This document shows, in pieces, positions 1 through 8,774 of a stretch of DNA of 64,000 nucleotides; within the stretch, counting starts at the first letter, position 1; every line of letters starts with the position of its first letter. Under the pieces are notes generated by a model. That model worked only from the letters and a program-made list of their open reading frames with translations, was not told the DNA's origin and ran no database searches. The translations under genes and the position numbers were made by a program. The stretch comes from Pseudomonas fluorescens (lineage in GTDB: Bacteria; Pseudomonadota; Gammaproteobacteria; Pseudomonadales; Pseudomonadaceae): positions 5,743,501-5,807,500 of the forward strand of contig NZ_CP148752.1 in NCBI RefSeq assembly GCF_040448305.1, written 5' to 3'.

Positions 1-1717
1 TCACGTCATGGGACCAGGCAACGTTCGGTTTGAGGTTCACACCGGCAAACACGTCGTTGTATTCCCAGATGGCGCGACCGCGGTAACCCCACGAAGTCGC
101 GGTGGTGAAACCTTCGTCGTCGCAGTTGCGGCTGCGGTTGTTGGTCGGCGTACCCGGGCCGGCACCGTTGATGGTGCTAGTGTTGAGCGCCACGCAGGTA
201 TCGAGCGCGCCAGAGGCTGGCAACTCACCCGGGCCGTAGACCGGATCGCGGCCATAACGAACGTCGGAAGTGCTTTCCAGGCCGCCAACGTGGGTCACGC
301 CCACTTCACCCACCAGGGTCAGACGGCTGGCGCCCATGACCTGGTCGAAGAAGTGCGTCAGGGTGGTCTGGAACTGGGTGATTTCCTTGCGACGATACCC
401 GTGCAGGTCCTGACCCGGCACGCCGGTAAGCAGCGATGCATTGGTCAACGGGTTGTTCGGGTTGTTGTTGCCTATAGGACGGACACCGGAGAACAGGATG
501 TCCGTGGAGTTGAGCTGCACCGGAGCGTTCGGACGGTAGCTGATCTCACCGCTCCACGCCGTACCGGTAGGCAGGGTGGTGGAGAAGCTCAGACCGTAGA
601 GGCGGATGTCTTCCGGGTACTCGATGAAGTACTGCGAATTACCCGCCACCAGCAATGGCGCCAGCGCGGCGAACGGGCCTGGAAGCCCCGCTGCTGTGTT
701 GTAGACCGATTGCGGCGCACCGGTGGCGCTGAAGATCGGCGCACGACTGTGGTAATTCATGAAGTAGGCGCCGAACTCGGTGTCCAGCGGATCGAACATG
801 TACTTGAAGGACGCACCCCACTGACCGCTGTCCCGGGCATCGCGATCCGGGCCGCGACGAACCAGAACACCTTCCTCGTTGACGTCAACGCCGTTGGCGG
901 CCAAAGGCCCCAGGGCAATCGCCGGAATTTGCGAGCGTTTGTTCAGTACACGCAGGTTGTTGTCGCAGCCATCGGCAACGATGTCTGGCTGAGAGAAGAA
1001 CGTGCCGCAGTTGTCGACGACAGTCTGGTCCCATTCAATTTGGTAAAACGCTTCGGCCGACAGGTTTTCGGTCAGGCTCTGGGACACATAGAACATGTTG
1101 ACCGGGATCAGGCCTTCCTTGATCTCGGCACCCGGACGACGGAACGCGGACACGTCGATCGGGTTGATCGAGTTGATGCCACCACCGATGAAGGTACTTT
1201 CACCCCAGCTCACGACCTGCTTGCCCAGTCGCACGGAGCCTGGCTGATCGGCAATGGCGTAGTTGTGGTAGACGAAGGCGTCGAGGATCTGGCCGCCGGC
1301 AGACTTGGCGCCCTCCTTGCGGCCCTCGTCGCTGATGTCCTTGAACGGACGGCTTTCGTCCTTCAGTTCAAAGTCGTACCAGTATTTGCCACGGACGAAA
1401 ACACCGGTATCGCCGTATTTCAGTTCAAGGTCATGGATGCCCTTGAAGATCTTCGAGAAGGTTTCCCCGCTCTTGAAGTTCAGGTGACCGTCATCAGAAG
1501 TCTGGGACAGACCCTTGCCGCCGTTGTTGACACCGATGAGGTTCTTGTTGGCACTTTCGGTAGACCAACTGGCACCGATCGACAGGGATGAGTCGAACTG
1601 ACCTTCGATTTCACCGACGTTGAAACTGACGCCGAATGCTGGCCCGGCGAGCGTAGAGGCAAGACTGACAGCCAGGGGCAGTTTCGCCCGGCGCCAGAAC
1701 TGGTTAACTGATGTCAT
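1..1717 (-). CDS. DUF1302 family outer-membrane protein (3' end beyond window)
   Basis: An open frame runs from ATG 1717 leftwards to the window edge, 572 codons without a stop, so the C-terminus is missing. The N-terminus reads as a signal peptide: MTSVNQFWRRAKLPLAVSLA, then a small-residue stretch and a likely cut near residue 29. The mature part is rich in aromatic and Gly/Asn residues, with phrases such as KYWYDFELKD and VVSWGESTFIGGG that I associate with DUF1302. Members are predicted beta-barrel proteins of Pseudomonas, often paired with a DUF1329 gene and linked to hydrophobic compound or lipid handling; the exact role is unknown. A GGAG lies just before the start. The acyl-CoA synthetase gene upstream has the same orientation. 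Confidence 0.85.
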   Translation of the reverse strand, partial: MTSVNQFWRRAKLPLAVSLASTLAGPAFGVSFNVGEIEGQFDSSLSIGASWSTESANKNLIGVNNGGKGLSQTSDDGHLNFKSGETFSKIFKGIHDLELKYGDTGVFVRGKYWYDFELKDESRPFKDISDEGRKEGAKSAGGQILDAFVYHNYAIADQPGSVRLGKQVVSWGESTFIGGGINSINPIDVSAFRRPGAEIKEGLIPVNMFYVSQSLTENLSAEAFYQIEWDQTVVDNCGTFFSQPDIVADGCDNNLRVLNKRSQIPAIALGPLAANGVDVNEEGVLVRRGPDRDARDSGQWGASFKYMFDPLDTEFGAYFMNYHSRAPIFSATGAPQSVYNTAAGLPGPFAALAPLLVAGNSQYFIEYPEDIRLYGLSFSTTLPTGTAWSGEISYRPNAPVQLNSTDILFSGVRPIGNNNPNNPLTNASLLTGVPGQDLHGYRRKEITQFQTTLTHFFDQVMGASRLTLVGEVGVTHVGGLESTSDVRYGRDPVYGPGELPASGALDTCVALNTSTINGAGPGTPTNNRSRNCDDEGFTTATSWGYRGRAIWEYNDVFAGVNLKPNVAWSHDV

Positions 1718-2055
1718 CGACGCTACTCCATGTGCATTTTATTTTTATGGCAAGAGCACTTCTAAAAACGCTGTGGATAACCGGGAGCCATGGCATCCCA
1801 AAGTCATTCCAAAGTTGCATCGCCCCGGTTTGTGCGGTTGCCCCGTTCTTAAAAATCCTTGAGCGGACTATAGCCAGCAGGTAGTAGCGCTTGATCCCTC
1901 TAAAGTGTGATTTGCAGTTGCCAGCCACTCTGGAACAGTCCTTTCGCCAGTCCGACACCCGTCGGCACGGCAAGGATGGCTGAAAATTTCGATTTGACAA
2001 GCCAAGCGCTTGCTTGGTGGGGCTGGCGTGCCCTTTCGGGCACGCCGGGAGGCGC
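1718..2055. other. Gene-free stretch between acyl-CoA synthetase and DUF1302 genes
   Basis: No convincing gene is present. The only clear structure is the hairpin listed separately at 2026-2047. The rest presumably holds the promoter of the DUF1302 gene, but I could not pick a -35/-10 pair with confidence. Short frames reading left through this stretch lack a good ribosome site and family resemblance. Confidence 0.5.
2026..2047 (-). terminator. Hairpin after the acyl-CoA synthetase gene
   Basis: GGCGTGCCC, a TTTC loop and GGGCACGCC form a perfect 9-bp stem just past the synthetase stop codon. There is no T-run on the relevant strand, so it may slow or stabilise the transcript rather than act as a classical intrinsic terminator. 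Confidence 0.45.
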
Positions 2056-3738
2056 TTAAAGCGTCGAGAGGAAGGTGCTGTTGGTGGCTTGCCATTCGGT
2101 GATGTCGACGCGAATGCGCTTCTTGTCGAGTTTGCCGACGCTGGTCTTGGGAATTTCAGTAACAAGGGCGATCTGGCTCGGAATCGCCCACTTGCTCAAG
2201 TGCCCCAGTTCCACAAACGGCTTGAGGTGTTCCTTGAGTTCCCGCGCCCCGATTGCATGACCCTCACGGAGCACCAGCAGGGCAAACGGCCGCTCGCCCC
2301 ACTGCGGATCGGGGATCCCCACCACTGCTACTTCACGTACCGCCGCATGACGGCTGATCAGGTCTTCCAGGTCCAGGGAGGAGATCCACTCGCCACCGGT
2401 CTTGATCACGTCCTTGATCCGGTCACGAATGTCGATCACGCCCATGCTGTCCAGGGTCGCCACGTCACCGGTGTGCAGCCAGCCGCCGGCCCAGAGCTCG
2501 GCGCCCTTCTGCGGCTCGTTGAAATAGCCCTCGGTCAGCCACGGTGCGCGCAACACCAACTCGCCCTGGGTCTCGCCGTCGGCGGGCAGGAAGTTGCCCT
2601 CGGTGTCGACGATCGCCGCCTCCACCAGTGGCCCAGGCACGCCGGCCTTGATCCGGTAAGTGGTGCGTTCGTCTTCGGTACCGGCCATCAATTCGTCGTT
2701 GAGGTGCGCGCACGACACCAGCGGCCCGGTTTCCGACATGCCGTAAGCGGCGGTCAACTGAATGCCTTTGGCCTTGGCCGCCTCGTACAACGAGCGGTTC
2801 AGGGCGCTGCCGCCGATGACGATTTTCCAGCCGCCGAAGTCGACGTCCTGCGCGGCCTTGGCATTGAGGACCATCTGCAAAATGGTCGGTACGCAATGGG
2901 AGAACGTGACCTTCTCCTTGCGCCACAACTCCACCAGGTACTCCGGGTCATAGCGGCCGGGATACACCTGCTTGAGTCCGAGCATGGTCGCCACATACGG
3001 CAAGCCCCAGGCGTGCACGTGGAACATCGGGGTGATCGGCATGTACACGTCGTTGGTGCCCAGCAGGCGCACGCTATCGATCGCGCCCATGATGGTCGAC
3101 ACGCCCATGGTGTGCAGCACCAGTTGCCGATGGGTGAAGTACACGCCCTTGGGGTTGCCGGTGGTACCGGTGGTATAGAACGTGGTCGCGACCGAGTTTT
3201 CGTCGAAGTCCTCGAAGTCGTACTGCGGGCTCGCCGCGGCCAGCAGCTGTTCGTACTCGCCGACGAGGTTCGGCAGGTCCGCGGTTTTTTCCGGCAGGTC
3301 AGTCAGCAGCAGGGTTTTGTCGACCGTGGTCAGTTGCCCCTCGATGGCCTTGTAGAGACCGACGAACTCGCTGTTGACCAGCACAAAGCGGTCCTCGGCG
3401 TGGTTCATGGTGTAGAGGATCTGTTCCGGCGACAGGCGCACGTTGATGGTGTGGATCACCGCGCCGATCATCGGGATGGCGAACATGCATTCCAGGTAGC
3501 GATGGCTGTCCCAGTCCATCACACCCACGGCATCCCCGGGCTTGACCCCGGCCGCAGTCAGCACGTTGGCCAGGCGGGCCACCCGTTCGATCAGGGTCGG
3601 GTAGCTATAGCGCAACTTGTCGCGGTAGATGATCTCGCGGGTTTTCTCATAACGGGCACCGGACATCAGCAGGCGTTTGATCAACAGCGGGTACTGGTAA
3701 GCGCCTTCGGCCGGGGGGATAACGCGAGTCTGCAACAT
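2056..3738 (-). CDS. AMP-binding fatty-acid--CoA ligase (AlkK-like)
   Basis: A 560-residue acyl-CoA synthetase that would activate a carboxylic acid with ATP and CoA in the cytosol. The adenylate-forming signature TTFYTTGTTGNPKGV sits near residue 180, with AYGMSETGP and GGWLHTGDVA further on and a C-terminal KTSVGKLDKKRIR carrying the catalytic lysine. The overall pattern resembles the AlkK medium-chain branch; substrate length is not decided by the sequence. ATG 3738 was chosen because AAGGGA stands seven bases upstream and the N-terminus LQTRVIPPAEGAYQYPLLIK looks natural; the frame continues 27 codons upstream without a better site. Its neighbour in the same direction is a DUF1302 gene, which fits lipid or hydrophobic substrate use. 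Confidence 0.9.
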   Translation of the reverse strand: MLQTRVIPPAEGAYQYPLLIKRLLMSGARYEKTREIIYRDKLRYSYPTLIERVARLANVLTAAGVKPGDAVGVMDWDSHRYLECMFAIPMIGAVIHTINVRLSPEQILYTMNHAEDRFVLVNSEFVGLYKAIEGQLTTVDKTLLLTDLPEKTADLPNLVGEYEQLLAAASPQYDFEDFDENSVATTFYTTGTTGNPKGVYFTHRQLVLHTMGVSTIMGAIDSVRLLGTNDVYMPITPMFHVHAWGLPYVATMLGLKQVYPGRYDPEYLVELWRKEKVTFSHCVPTILQMVLNAKAAQDVDFGGWKIVIGGSALNRSLYEAAKAKGIQLTAAYGMSETGPLVSCAHLNDELMAGTEDERTTYRIKAGVPGPLVEAAIVDTEGNFLPADGETQGELVLRAPWLTEGYFNEPQKGAELWAGGWLHTGDVATLDSMGVIDIRDRIKDVIKTGGEWISSLDLEDLISRHAAVREVAVVGIPDPQWGERPFALLVLREGHAIGARELKEHLKPFVELGHLSKWAIPSQIALVTEIPKTSVGKLDKKRIRVDITEWQATNSTFLSTL

Positions 3739-3899
3739 AATAATCCCTTTAATCTGACTGCACGGTCGTGACTGAAAGTACGCACTGTAGTGCCCTTGAA
3801 CGCCAGCCAAATCAGCCAAAGGAATGATTTGCAGAACCCTGCAGATGCTAGCGTTGCGCCACTATCCGCAGGGATTCTCTGTCTGTAGTGACTACGGAA

Positions 3900-4529
3900 T
3901 CAATGCATCTCGGTAAACGCCAGCTTCACGCCAATCGCAATCAGCACCGCGCCCATGGTCCGGTCGAACCAGTGACCCATGCGGGCGAAACCGGCGCGTA
4001 CGCGCTGCTGGCTGAACAGCATCGCCACCAGGCAGAACCAGCCCGCTGTCGCCGCCGCCAGGTAAACCCCGTAACCGGCTTGCACCGCCAGTGGCGTGTG
4101 CGGGTTGATGACCACGGTGAACAGCGAGAGGAAGAACAGCGTGGCTTTCGGGTTGAGACCGTTGGTGACAAAACCCGAGGTGAAGGCACCACGGGCAGTG
4201 CGCTCGCCGGCTTCCTTGTGCAGATCGTCCGCCACAGGCTTGGCCGGTTGCGCGCGCAGCGCCTTGTAACCGATGTACAGCAGGTAAGCGGCGGCAGCCC
4301 ATTTCAAGGCATTGAACAACACGATCGACTGGGACACGATCAGGCCGATACCCAATAGCGAGTAACCCACGTGCAGGAAAATCGCCGTACCCACACCCAG
4401 CGCGGTCCAGGTGCCCGCGCGGCGACCGTGGGTAACACTCTCGCGCACCACCACGGCAAAGTCCGGGCCGGGGCTGGCCACGGCCAGCAGGTGAATCAGG
4501 GCAACGGTCAAGAACTCTGTCCAGTACAT
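3900..4529 (-). CDS. LysE/RhtB family amino-acid exporter
   Basis: A 209-residue inner-membrane protein with about six hydrophobic segments. The N-terminal AVASPGPDFAVVVRESVTHG is the hallmark of the LysE/RhtB family, and GFVTNGLNPKATLFFLSLF in the middle is the second conserved block. Members export amino acids or their analogues by proton exchange; the substrate cannot be read from the sequence. ATG 4529 lies behind GGAGCC. The gene stands alone, divergent from the dehydrogenase gene at 4621. Confidence 0.9.
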   Translation of the reverse strand: MYWTEFLTVALIHLLAVASPGPDFAVVVRESVTHGRRAGTWTALGVGTAIFLHVGYSLLGIGLIVSQSIVLFNALKWAAAAYLLYIGYKALRAQPAKPVADDLHKEAGERTARGAFTSGFVTNGLNPKATLFFLSLFTVVINPHTPLAVQAGYGVYLAAATAGWFCLVAMLFSQQRVRAGFARMGHWFDRTMGAVLIAIGVKLAFTEMH

Positions 4530-4620
4530 GGGGGCTCCTTCAGGCCAAGCGTAACTATTTATTTCATCTGGTAGGCTCGGCAGATTACGCCTTCAGTTCA
4601 TTGCACAAAAGGTACAGTTG

Positions 4621-5586
4621 ATGACGAACACTCGCCGCGCCGTATTCCTCGACCACCCGTCCCTGGACCTCGGCGACCTTGACCTCAACCCGCTGCGCAG
4701 TTGTTTCAGCGATTTGCAGCTGTTCGCCCAGACCTTGCCCGATCAAGTCATCGAACACCTCAAGGGCGCCACCGTCGCCATCAGTAACAAGATCCTGATC
4801 GATGCCGCCGCCATGGCCGCCAGCCCTGATCTCAAGCTGATCCTGATCACAGCCACCGGCACCAACAATGTCGACCTCGCCGCCGCCCGCGCCCATGGGA
4901 TTACCGTGTGTAACTGCCAGGGTTACGGCACACCGTCGGTGGCGCAGCACACGATCATGCTGCTGCTCAACCTGGCCACGCGCCTGGCCGATTATCAAAA
5001 AGCCGTCGGCGAAGGCCGCTGGCAGCAGGCCAGACAGTTCTGTTTGCTGGATTACCCGATCGTCGAACTCGAAGGCAAAACCCTTGGCCTGCTCGGTCAT
5101 GGCGAATTGGGCGGCGCGGTCGCACGGTTGGCTGAAGCCTTCGGTATGCGTGTTCTGCTGGGGCAAATTCCCGGACGCCCTGCCCGGCCGGACCGCCTGC
5201 CGCTGGATGAACTGTTACCGCAAATCGACGCACTGACTCTGCACTGCCCGCTCAACGAGCACACTCGCCACTTCATCGGCGCCCGTGAACTGGCCGCGAT
5301 GAAACCCGGCGCGTTCGTGGTCAACACCGCACGCGGTGGATTGATTGATGAACAGGCGCTGGCCGACGCCTTGCGCAACGGGCATCTGGGCGGCGCCGCC
5401 ACTGACGTGCTGAGCGTCGAGCCTCCCGTCAACGGCAATCCGCTGCTGGCCCACGACATCCCGCGCCTGATCGTTACCCCGCACAACGCCTGGGGCAGCC
5501 GCGAAGCGCGCCAGCGAATCGTTGGCCAAGTGACCGAAAACGCACTGGAATACTTCAGCGGTAAGGCGCTGCGAGTCGTCAGTTGA
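4621..5586 (+). CDS. D-isomer 2-hydroxyacid dehydrogenase (glycerate/hydroxypyruvate type)
   Basis: A 321-residue NAD(P)-dependent dehydrogenase. The Rossmann motif LGLLGHGELGG lies near residue 155; the catalytic set is present as Arg in NTARGGLID, Glu in SVEPP and His in VTPHNAWG. The protein probably interconverts hydroxypyruvate and D-glycerate, since the same gene precedes rsmC in P. aeruginosa (hprA, PA4626 by memory), but related enzymes use glyoxylate or other 2-ketoacids. ATG 4621 was preferred to the in-frame TTG one codon earlier because AAAGG at 4608-4612 has the right spacing. Confidence 0.88.
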   Translation: MTNTRRAVFLDHPSLDLGDLDLNPLRSCFSDLQLFAQTLPDQVIEHLKGATVAISNKILIDAAAMAASPDLKLILITATGTNNVDLAAARAHGITVCNCQGYGTPSVAQHTIMLLLNLATRLADYQKAVGEGRWQQARQFCLLDYPIVELEGKTLGLLGHGELGGAVARLAEAFGMRVLLGQIPGRPARPDRLPLDELLPQIDALTLHCPLNEHTRHFIGARELAAMKPGAFVVNTARGGLIDEQALADALRNGHLGGAATDVLSVEPPVNGNPLLAHDIPRLIVTPHNAWGSREARQRIVGQVTENALEYFSGKALRVVS

Positions 5587-5619
5587 TAAACTGCGGCACT
5601 TTTTTCCACGGGAGCAGTT

Positions 5620-6618
5620 ATGGATCCGCGCAGTGAAGTACTGCTTCGTCAGGCCGAGTTATTCCAGGGTTCGGTGTTGTTGGCCGGTTTGCCCGCCGAC
5701 GACTTGCTGGGCCGCTTGCCCGAAGCTCATGGCTGGTGCTGGCACGCCGGCGATCAGGCCGCGCTGGACGCCCGCTTCGCCGAGCGCAGCCATTTTGGCG
5801 TGAATGCGCCCGAGCGCGAGTTCGATACAGCGGTGGTCTTTCTGCCCAAGGCCAAGGACCTGACCGACTACATCCTCAACGCCCTCGCCTCGCGGCTGGC
5901 CGGCCGCGAGCTGTACCTGGTCGGCGAGAAAAAAAGCGGCATCGAAGGTGCCGCCAAACAACTCAACCCCTTCGGCAAGCCACGCAAACTCGACAGCGCG
6001 CGGCACTGCCAGCTCTGGCTGGTCACCGTGGCCAACGCGCCTGAAGCCAAACCGCTGGAAAGCCTGGCGCAGACCTACGAACTGCCGCTGGCCGAAGGCC
6101 CGTTGAAGGTCATCAGCCTGCCGGGGGTGTTCAGCCATGGTCGCCTGGATCGCGGCAGTGCGCTGCTGCTGGAGCATCTGGACAAACTGCCTAGCGGTCA
6201 CTTGCTCGATTTCGGTTGCGGTGCAGGGGTTCTGGGGGCGGCAGTGAAACGTCGTTACCCGCACAACCAGGTCACGTTGCTGGATGTGGATGCCTTTGCC
6301 GCTGCCAGCAGTCGTCTGACCCTGGCGGCCAATGGACTGGAAGCCGAGGTGATTACCGGTGACGGCATCGATGCCGCGCCAATGGGCTTGAGTGCGATCC
6401 TGAGCAATCCGCCGTTCCATGTCGGTGTGCACACCGACTATTTCGCAACGGAGAACTTGCTGCGAAAAGCGGCAAAACATCTGAAAAACGGTGGCGAACT
6501 TCGCTTGGTAGCGAACAGCTTCCTGAAGTATCAACCGCTGATCGAAGAGCACCTTGGCGTGTGTGCGATCAAGGCCGAAGGACAGGGTTTCCGAATCTAC
6601 CGGGCCAAACGCGGTTGA
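5620..6618 (+). CDS. rsmC: 16S rRNA (guanine(1207)-N2)-methyltransferase RsmC
   Basis: A 332-residue two-domain methylase. The N-terminal half is the RsmC-specific degenerate domain; the C-terminal half has the SAM-binding motif LLDFGCGAGVLGAAV near residue 195 and the catalytic SNPPFHVG near 265, the NPPF form expected for guanine-N2 methylation. It modifies G1207 in the small ribosomal subunit. GGGAG stands before ATG 5620, 33 bases after the dehydrogenase stop, so the two genes may be co-transcribed. Confidence 0.92.
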   Translation: MDPRSEVLLRQAELFQGSVLLAGLPADDLLGRLPEAHGWCWHAGDQAALDARFAERSHFGVNAPEREFDTAVVFLPKAKDLTDYILNALASRLAGRELYLVGEKKSGIEGAAKQLNPFGKPRKLDSARHCQLWLVTVANAPEAKPLESLAQTYELPLAEGPLKVISLPGVFSHGRLDRGSALLLEHLDKLPSGHLLDFGCGAGVLGAAVKRRYPHNQVTLLDVDAFAAASSRLTLAANGLEAEVITGDGIDAAPMGLSAILSNPPFHVGVHTDYFATENLLRKAAKHLKNGGELRLVANSFLKYQPLIEEHLGVCAIKAEGQGFRIYRAKRG

Positions 6619-6636
6619 ACTTCTTTTGAAAAAGAA
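6619..6636 (+). terminator. AT-rich hairpin right after rsmC
   Basis: CTTCTTTT and AAAAGAAG arms can pair around a two-base centre directly after the rsmC stop. No T-run follows, so termination is only possible, not clear. Confidence 0.3.
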
Positions 6637-6659
6637 GGCTTGCCGAATGGGTTTTGCCT

Positions 6660-6870
6660 AGGCAGAATCCGCCCCGTCCTAGGGGAGTAGTCTCCCACGA
6701 GCGCCACGCTCGTCCGGCATGCGTCAACATACTTGGTCCTCAGACCATGGCGCATGCGACCCAAGCATCCACATCAGATGGATCGCAGGGTTTGACAAGA
6801 CCTATGACACGAACACCTTACCCGGGGCGGGAAGGCTGTACGTGTCATAGCCGTGTCGACCCGCCCCTTA
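6660..6870 (+). promoter_or_regulatory. yybP-ykoY manganese riboswitch with expression platform
   Basis: The 264-base leader before the UPF0016 gene carries the conserved aptamer phrases AGGGGAGTAG (6681-6690) and GCGTCAACATACT (6721-6733), with the arms GCATGCG/CGCATGC closing around the second; the core spans about 6679-6766. These are the two Mn-binding loops known from the E. coli alx and mntP leaders. Downstream, CTATGACACG (6802-6811) pairs perfectly with CGTGTCATAG (6841-6850), while GGGGCGGG (6824-6831) pairs with CCCGCCCC (6860-6867), next to the ribosome site AGGAAA. The two helices cross and cannot coexist as simple stems, which fits a switch at translation start. Family assignment is from remembered motifs. 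Confidence 0.88.
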
Positions 6871-6882
6871 GGAAAACCCCTG

Positions 6883-7467
6883 ATGCTGGATTCACTACTC
6901 GTACCTACCGCAATCGTTGCCTTGGCCGAAATCGGCGACAAGACGCAACTGCTCGCGCTCATTCTCGCTGCCCGTTTCCGTAAGCCCTGGCCGATCATCG
7001 CCGGTATCGTCGCCGCGACCCTGGCCAACCACGCGGCCGCCGGTGCGGTAGGCGCCTGGGTCGGGAGTTTCTTCTCGGATACGATGCTGCACTGGATCCT
7101 CGCCGCGAGCTTCGCCGCCACGGCGCTGTGGACCCTGGTCCCGGACAAGATGGATGACGACGAGGCCAGCACCGCCCGCAAGTTCGGGCCGTTCCTGACC
7201 ACGTTGATCGCGTTCTTCCTGGCGGAAATCGGCGACAAGACGCAGATCGCTACCGTGATGCTGGCTGCGCAGTATCCGGAGCTGTGGCTGGTGATTATCG
7301 GCACCACCCTCGGCATGCTGATTGCCAACGTGCCCGTGGTATTGGCCGGTAACTTTGCCGCGGACAAATTGCCATTGACCCTGATCCGTCGACTGGCGGC
7401 GTCGGCGTTCTTCGTCCTGGCGATTGTCGCGGTGTACAAGGCGATGCAGAGCAGCGGGTGGATTTGA
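6883..7467 (+). CDS. TMEM165/GDT1 (UPF0016) family manganese exporter
   Basis: A 194-residue inner-membrane protein of two homologous halves, each with the family signature E-x-G-D-K-T: ALAEIGDKTQLLAL near residue 14 and FLAEIGDKTQIATV near residue 120. A charged loop (PDKMDDDEASTARK) separates the halves. UPF0016 proteins move Mn or Ca out of the cytosol; bacterial members such as MneA export Mn. The riboswitch upstream supports Mn. ATG 6883 was chosen because AGGAAA is seven bases before it and the N-terminus then starts at MLDSLLVPTAIVALAEIGDK; an in-frame GTG lies ten codons earlier, inside the switch helix. Confidence 0.92.
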   Translation: MLDSLLVPTAIVALAEIGDKTQLLALILAARFRKPWPIIAGIVAATLANHAAAGAVGAWVGSFFSDTMLHWILAASFAATALWTLVPDKMDDDEASTARKFGPFLTTLIAFFLAEIGDKTQIATVMLAAQYPELWLVIIGTTLGMLIANVPVVLAGNFAADKLPLTLIRRLAASAFFVLAIVAVYKAMQSSGWI

Positions 7468-7498
7468 CGGTTTAGGTCGACAGACCAAGTTATCGTTC

Positions 7499-7575
7499 AT
7501 CGCGAGCAAGCTCGCTCCCACAGGTTCGGCGTCGAGCACAAAACCAATGTGGGAGCGGGCTTGCTCGCGAAGAGG
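7499..7575. repeat. REP inverted pair 1
   Basis: Arms CGCGAGCAAGCTCGCTCCCACAG-like at 7501-7523 and the inverse GTGGGAGCGGGCTTGCTCGC at 7550-7569 face each other over about 25 bases. This is the Pseudomonas REP/REPIN layout. It sits between convergent genes. Confidence 0.9.
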
Positions 7576-7598
7576 CCAGTAGCCTCAGCACATGACTA

Positions 7599-8414
7599 TC
7601 AGGACTTCCTGGCCTGCTCATACAAAGGCATGACCTTCGGAATCGCTGCCTGCAACGCCGCAATACGGCTCGACGACGCCGGGTGAGTGCTCATGAACTC
7701 AGGTGGCGAACCTTCCGAAGCCTTGCTCATCTTGTTCCACAAGGTGATCGCGGCATTCGGGTTGTAACCGGCGCGGGCGGCCAGTTCCAGGCCGATCAGG
7801 TCCGCCTCGTTTTCATTGGCGCGGCTGTTGGGCAAGGTCATGCCGTAGTTGGCCACGGTATCGGCCAGGGCCATGCTGTCCTGCCCCAATCCGAGCAAAG
7901 CACCGGCGCCCTGCTTGGCCATTTCGATGCCGTAAGCCTTGGACATCGCTTCACGACCGTGCTCGCGCAGGGCGTGGGCGATTTCATGACCCATGATCGC
8001 GGCGATTTCATCGTCGGTCAGCTTCAGGCTGTCGATCAGCCCGGTGTAAAAGATGATCTTGCCGCCAGGGCCGCAGTTGGCGTTGAGCTCATCGCTCTTG
8101 ATCAGGTTGACTTCCCACTTCCACTGGGCCGCGTCCGGACGGAAGTTCGGCGCCTGGGCAATCAGCCGGTCGGCAATCGCCTGAACCCGCCGGGCTTCAT
8201 TGCTGGTCTTGTCCAGCACACCTTTGCTGGACGCCTCGCCCACTGTCTTCTGATAGGACTGGGCGTACATCTGGTCGACCTCTTGCGCCGACAACATGCT
8301 GAACATGTACTGCTTGCGCTCCACACCCACGGCACCGCCACTGGTGGTATTGACCGACTGACAACCACTGAGCAGCACTGCGCCCAGTGCACTGACAACC
8401 AAAATCTTGTTCAT
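7599..8414 (-). CDS. M48 family metalloprotease lipoprotein
   Basis: A 271-residue zinc protease. The lipobox LLSGC at residues 17-21 follows a short hydrophobic signal (MNKILVVSALGAVLLSGC), so the protein is lipidated and periplasm-facing. The zinc motif HEIAHALREHGRE is near residue 135, and the third-ligand glutamate lies in NENEADLIGLE near 195. It resembles E. coli LoiP/YggG and P. aeruginosa PA4632. ATG 8414 has GGGAG seven bases upstream; an in-frame start seven codons earlier would spoil the signal peptide. In P. aeruginosa a chemoreceptor gene lies next to it; here only a relic remains at 8642-8770. Confidence 0.92.
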   Translation of the reverse strand: MNKILVVSALGAVLLSGCQSVNTTSGGAVGVERKQYMFSMLSAQEVDQMYAQSYQKTVGEASSKGVLDKTSNEARRVQAIADRLIAQAPNFRPDAAQWKWEVNLIKSDELNANCGPGGKIIFYTGLIDSLKLTDDEIAAIMGHEIAHALREHGREAMSKAYGIEMAKQGAGALLGLGQDSMALADTVANYGMTLPNSRANENEADLIGLELAARAGYNPNAAITLWNKMSKASEGSPPEFMSTHPASSSRIAALQAAIPKVMPLYEQARKS

Positions 8415-8641
8415 CAAAAAACTCCCTGAAAACATGCCGCGTATCCTAGGCGTGGAAATGTAACGACGCCAGATACAATGGACGTAAGACGCACAATTCG
8501 GACAAAGCTCTCATCGCCGTAGAAAAAATTCACATACGGCGACAACCCGCTGCCCATCACACCGCGCATTGATTCAATTACGACATCAGGCACGCAAAAA
8601 CAGTCATTTCAACTGCCCGCGCTCATGCCCGCCCACTCAAG
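8415..8641. other. Gene-free stretch upstream of the M48 gene
   Basis: No coding potential was found apart from the possible upstream extension of the chemoreceptor relic that begins at 8642. The M48 gene promoter should lie near its left end. Confidence 0.4.
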
Positions 8642-8770
8642 CAGATGGCCGAGATCGATCAGGTGACCAATGAAGTGGCCGGTGGTGCGGATGAGTCGAG
8701 TGCGGCCAGTGCGGACTTGACCAAGTTGGCGGAACAGCAGCGGCGATTGATCAATCAGTTCAGGGTTTAA
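8642..8770 (+). pseudogene. C-terminal relic of a methyl-accepting chemotaxis protein gene
   Basis: Frame 8642-8770 encodes 42 residues: QMAEIDQVTNEVAGGADESS, then AASADLTKLAEQQ and RRLINQFRV before TAA. That is a normal C-terminal end of a chemoreceptor, whose last arm runs VTNEMA..ADESSAAS..L..LAEQQRRLI..FR. No start codon context, receptor tip or membrane part precedes it, and the upstream DNA does not continue the frame sensibly. I infer a deleted gene; in P. aeruginosa a transducer gene (PA4633, from memory) lies at this place next to the M48 gene. Confidence 0.8.
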
Positions 8771-8774
8771 CCTT

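Noticed and set aside
8..1591. Long rightward frame of 527 codons over the DUF1302 gene
   Set aside because: Its protein is low-complexity and lacks family resemblance, while the opposite strand encodes a signal peptide and DUF1302 phrases. It is an antisense shadow of a GC-rich gene.
1704..2165. Leftward frame of 153 codons in the stretch before the DUF1302 gene
   Set aside because: It overlaps the synthetase 3' end, has no ribosome site and no recognisable domain.
2014..3771. 585-codon rightward frame over the acyl-CoA synthetase
   Set aside because: The leftward frame has all adenylate-forming motifs; the rightward one is Gly/His/Arg-rich noise typical of GC-rich antisense frames.
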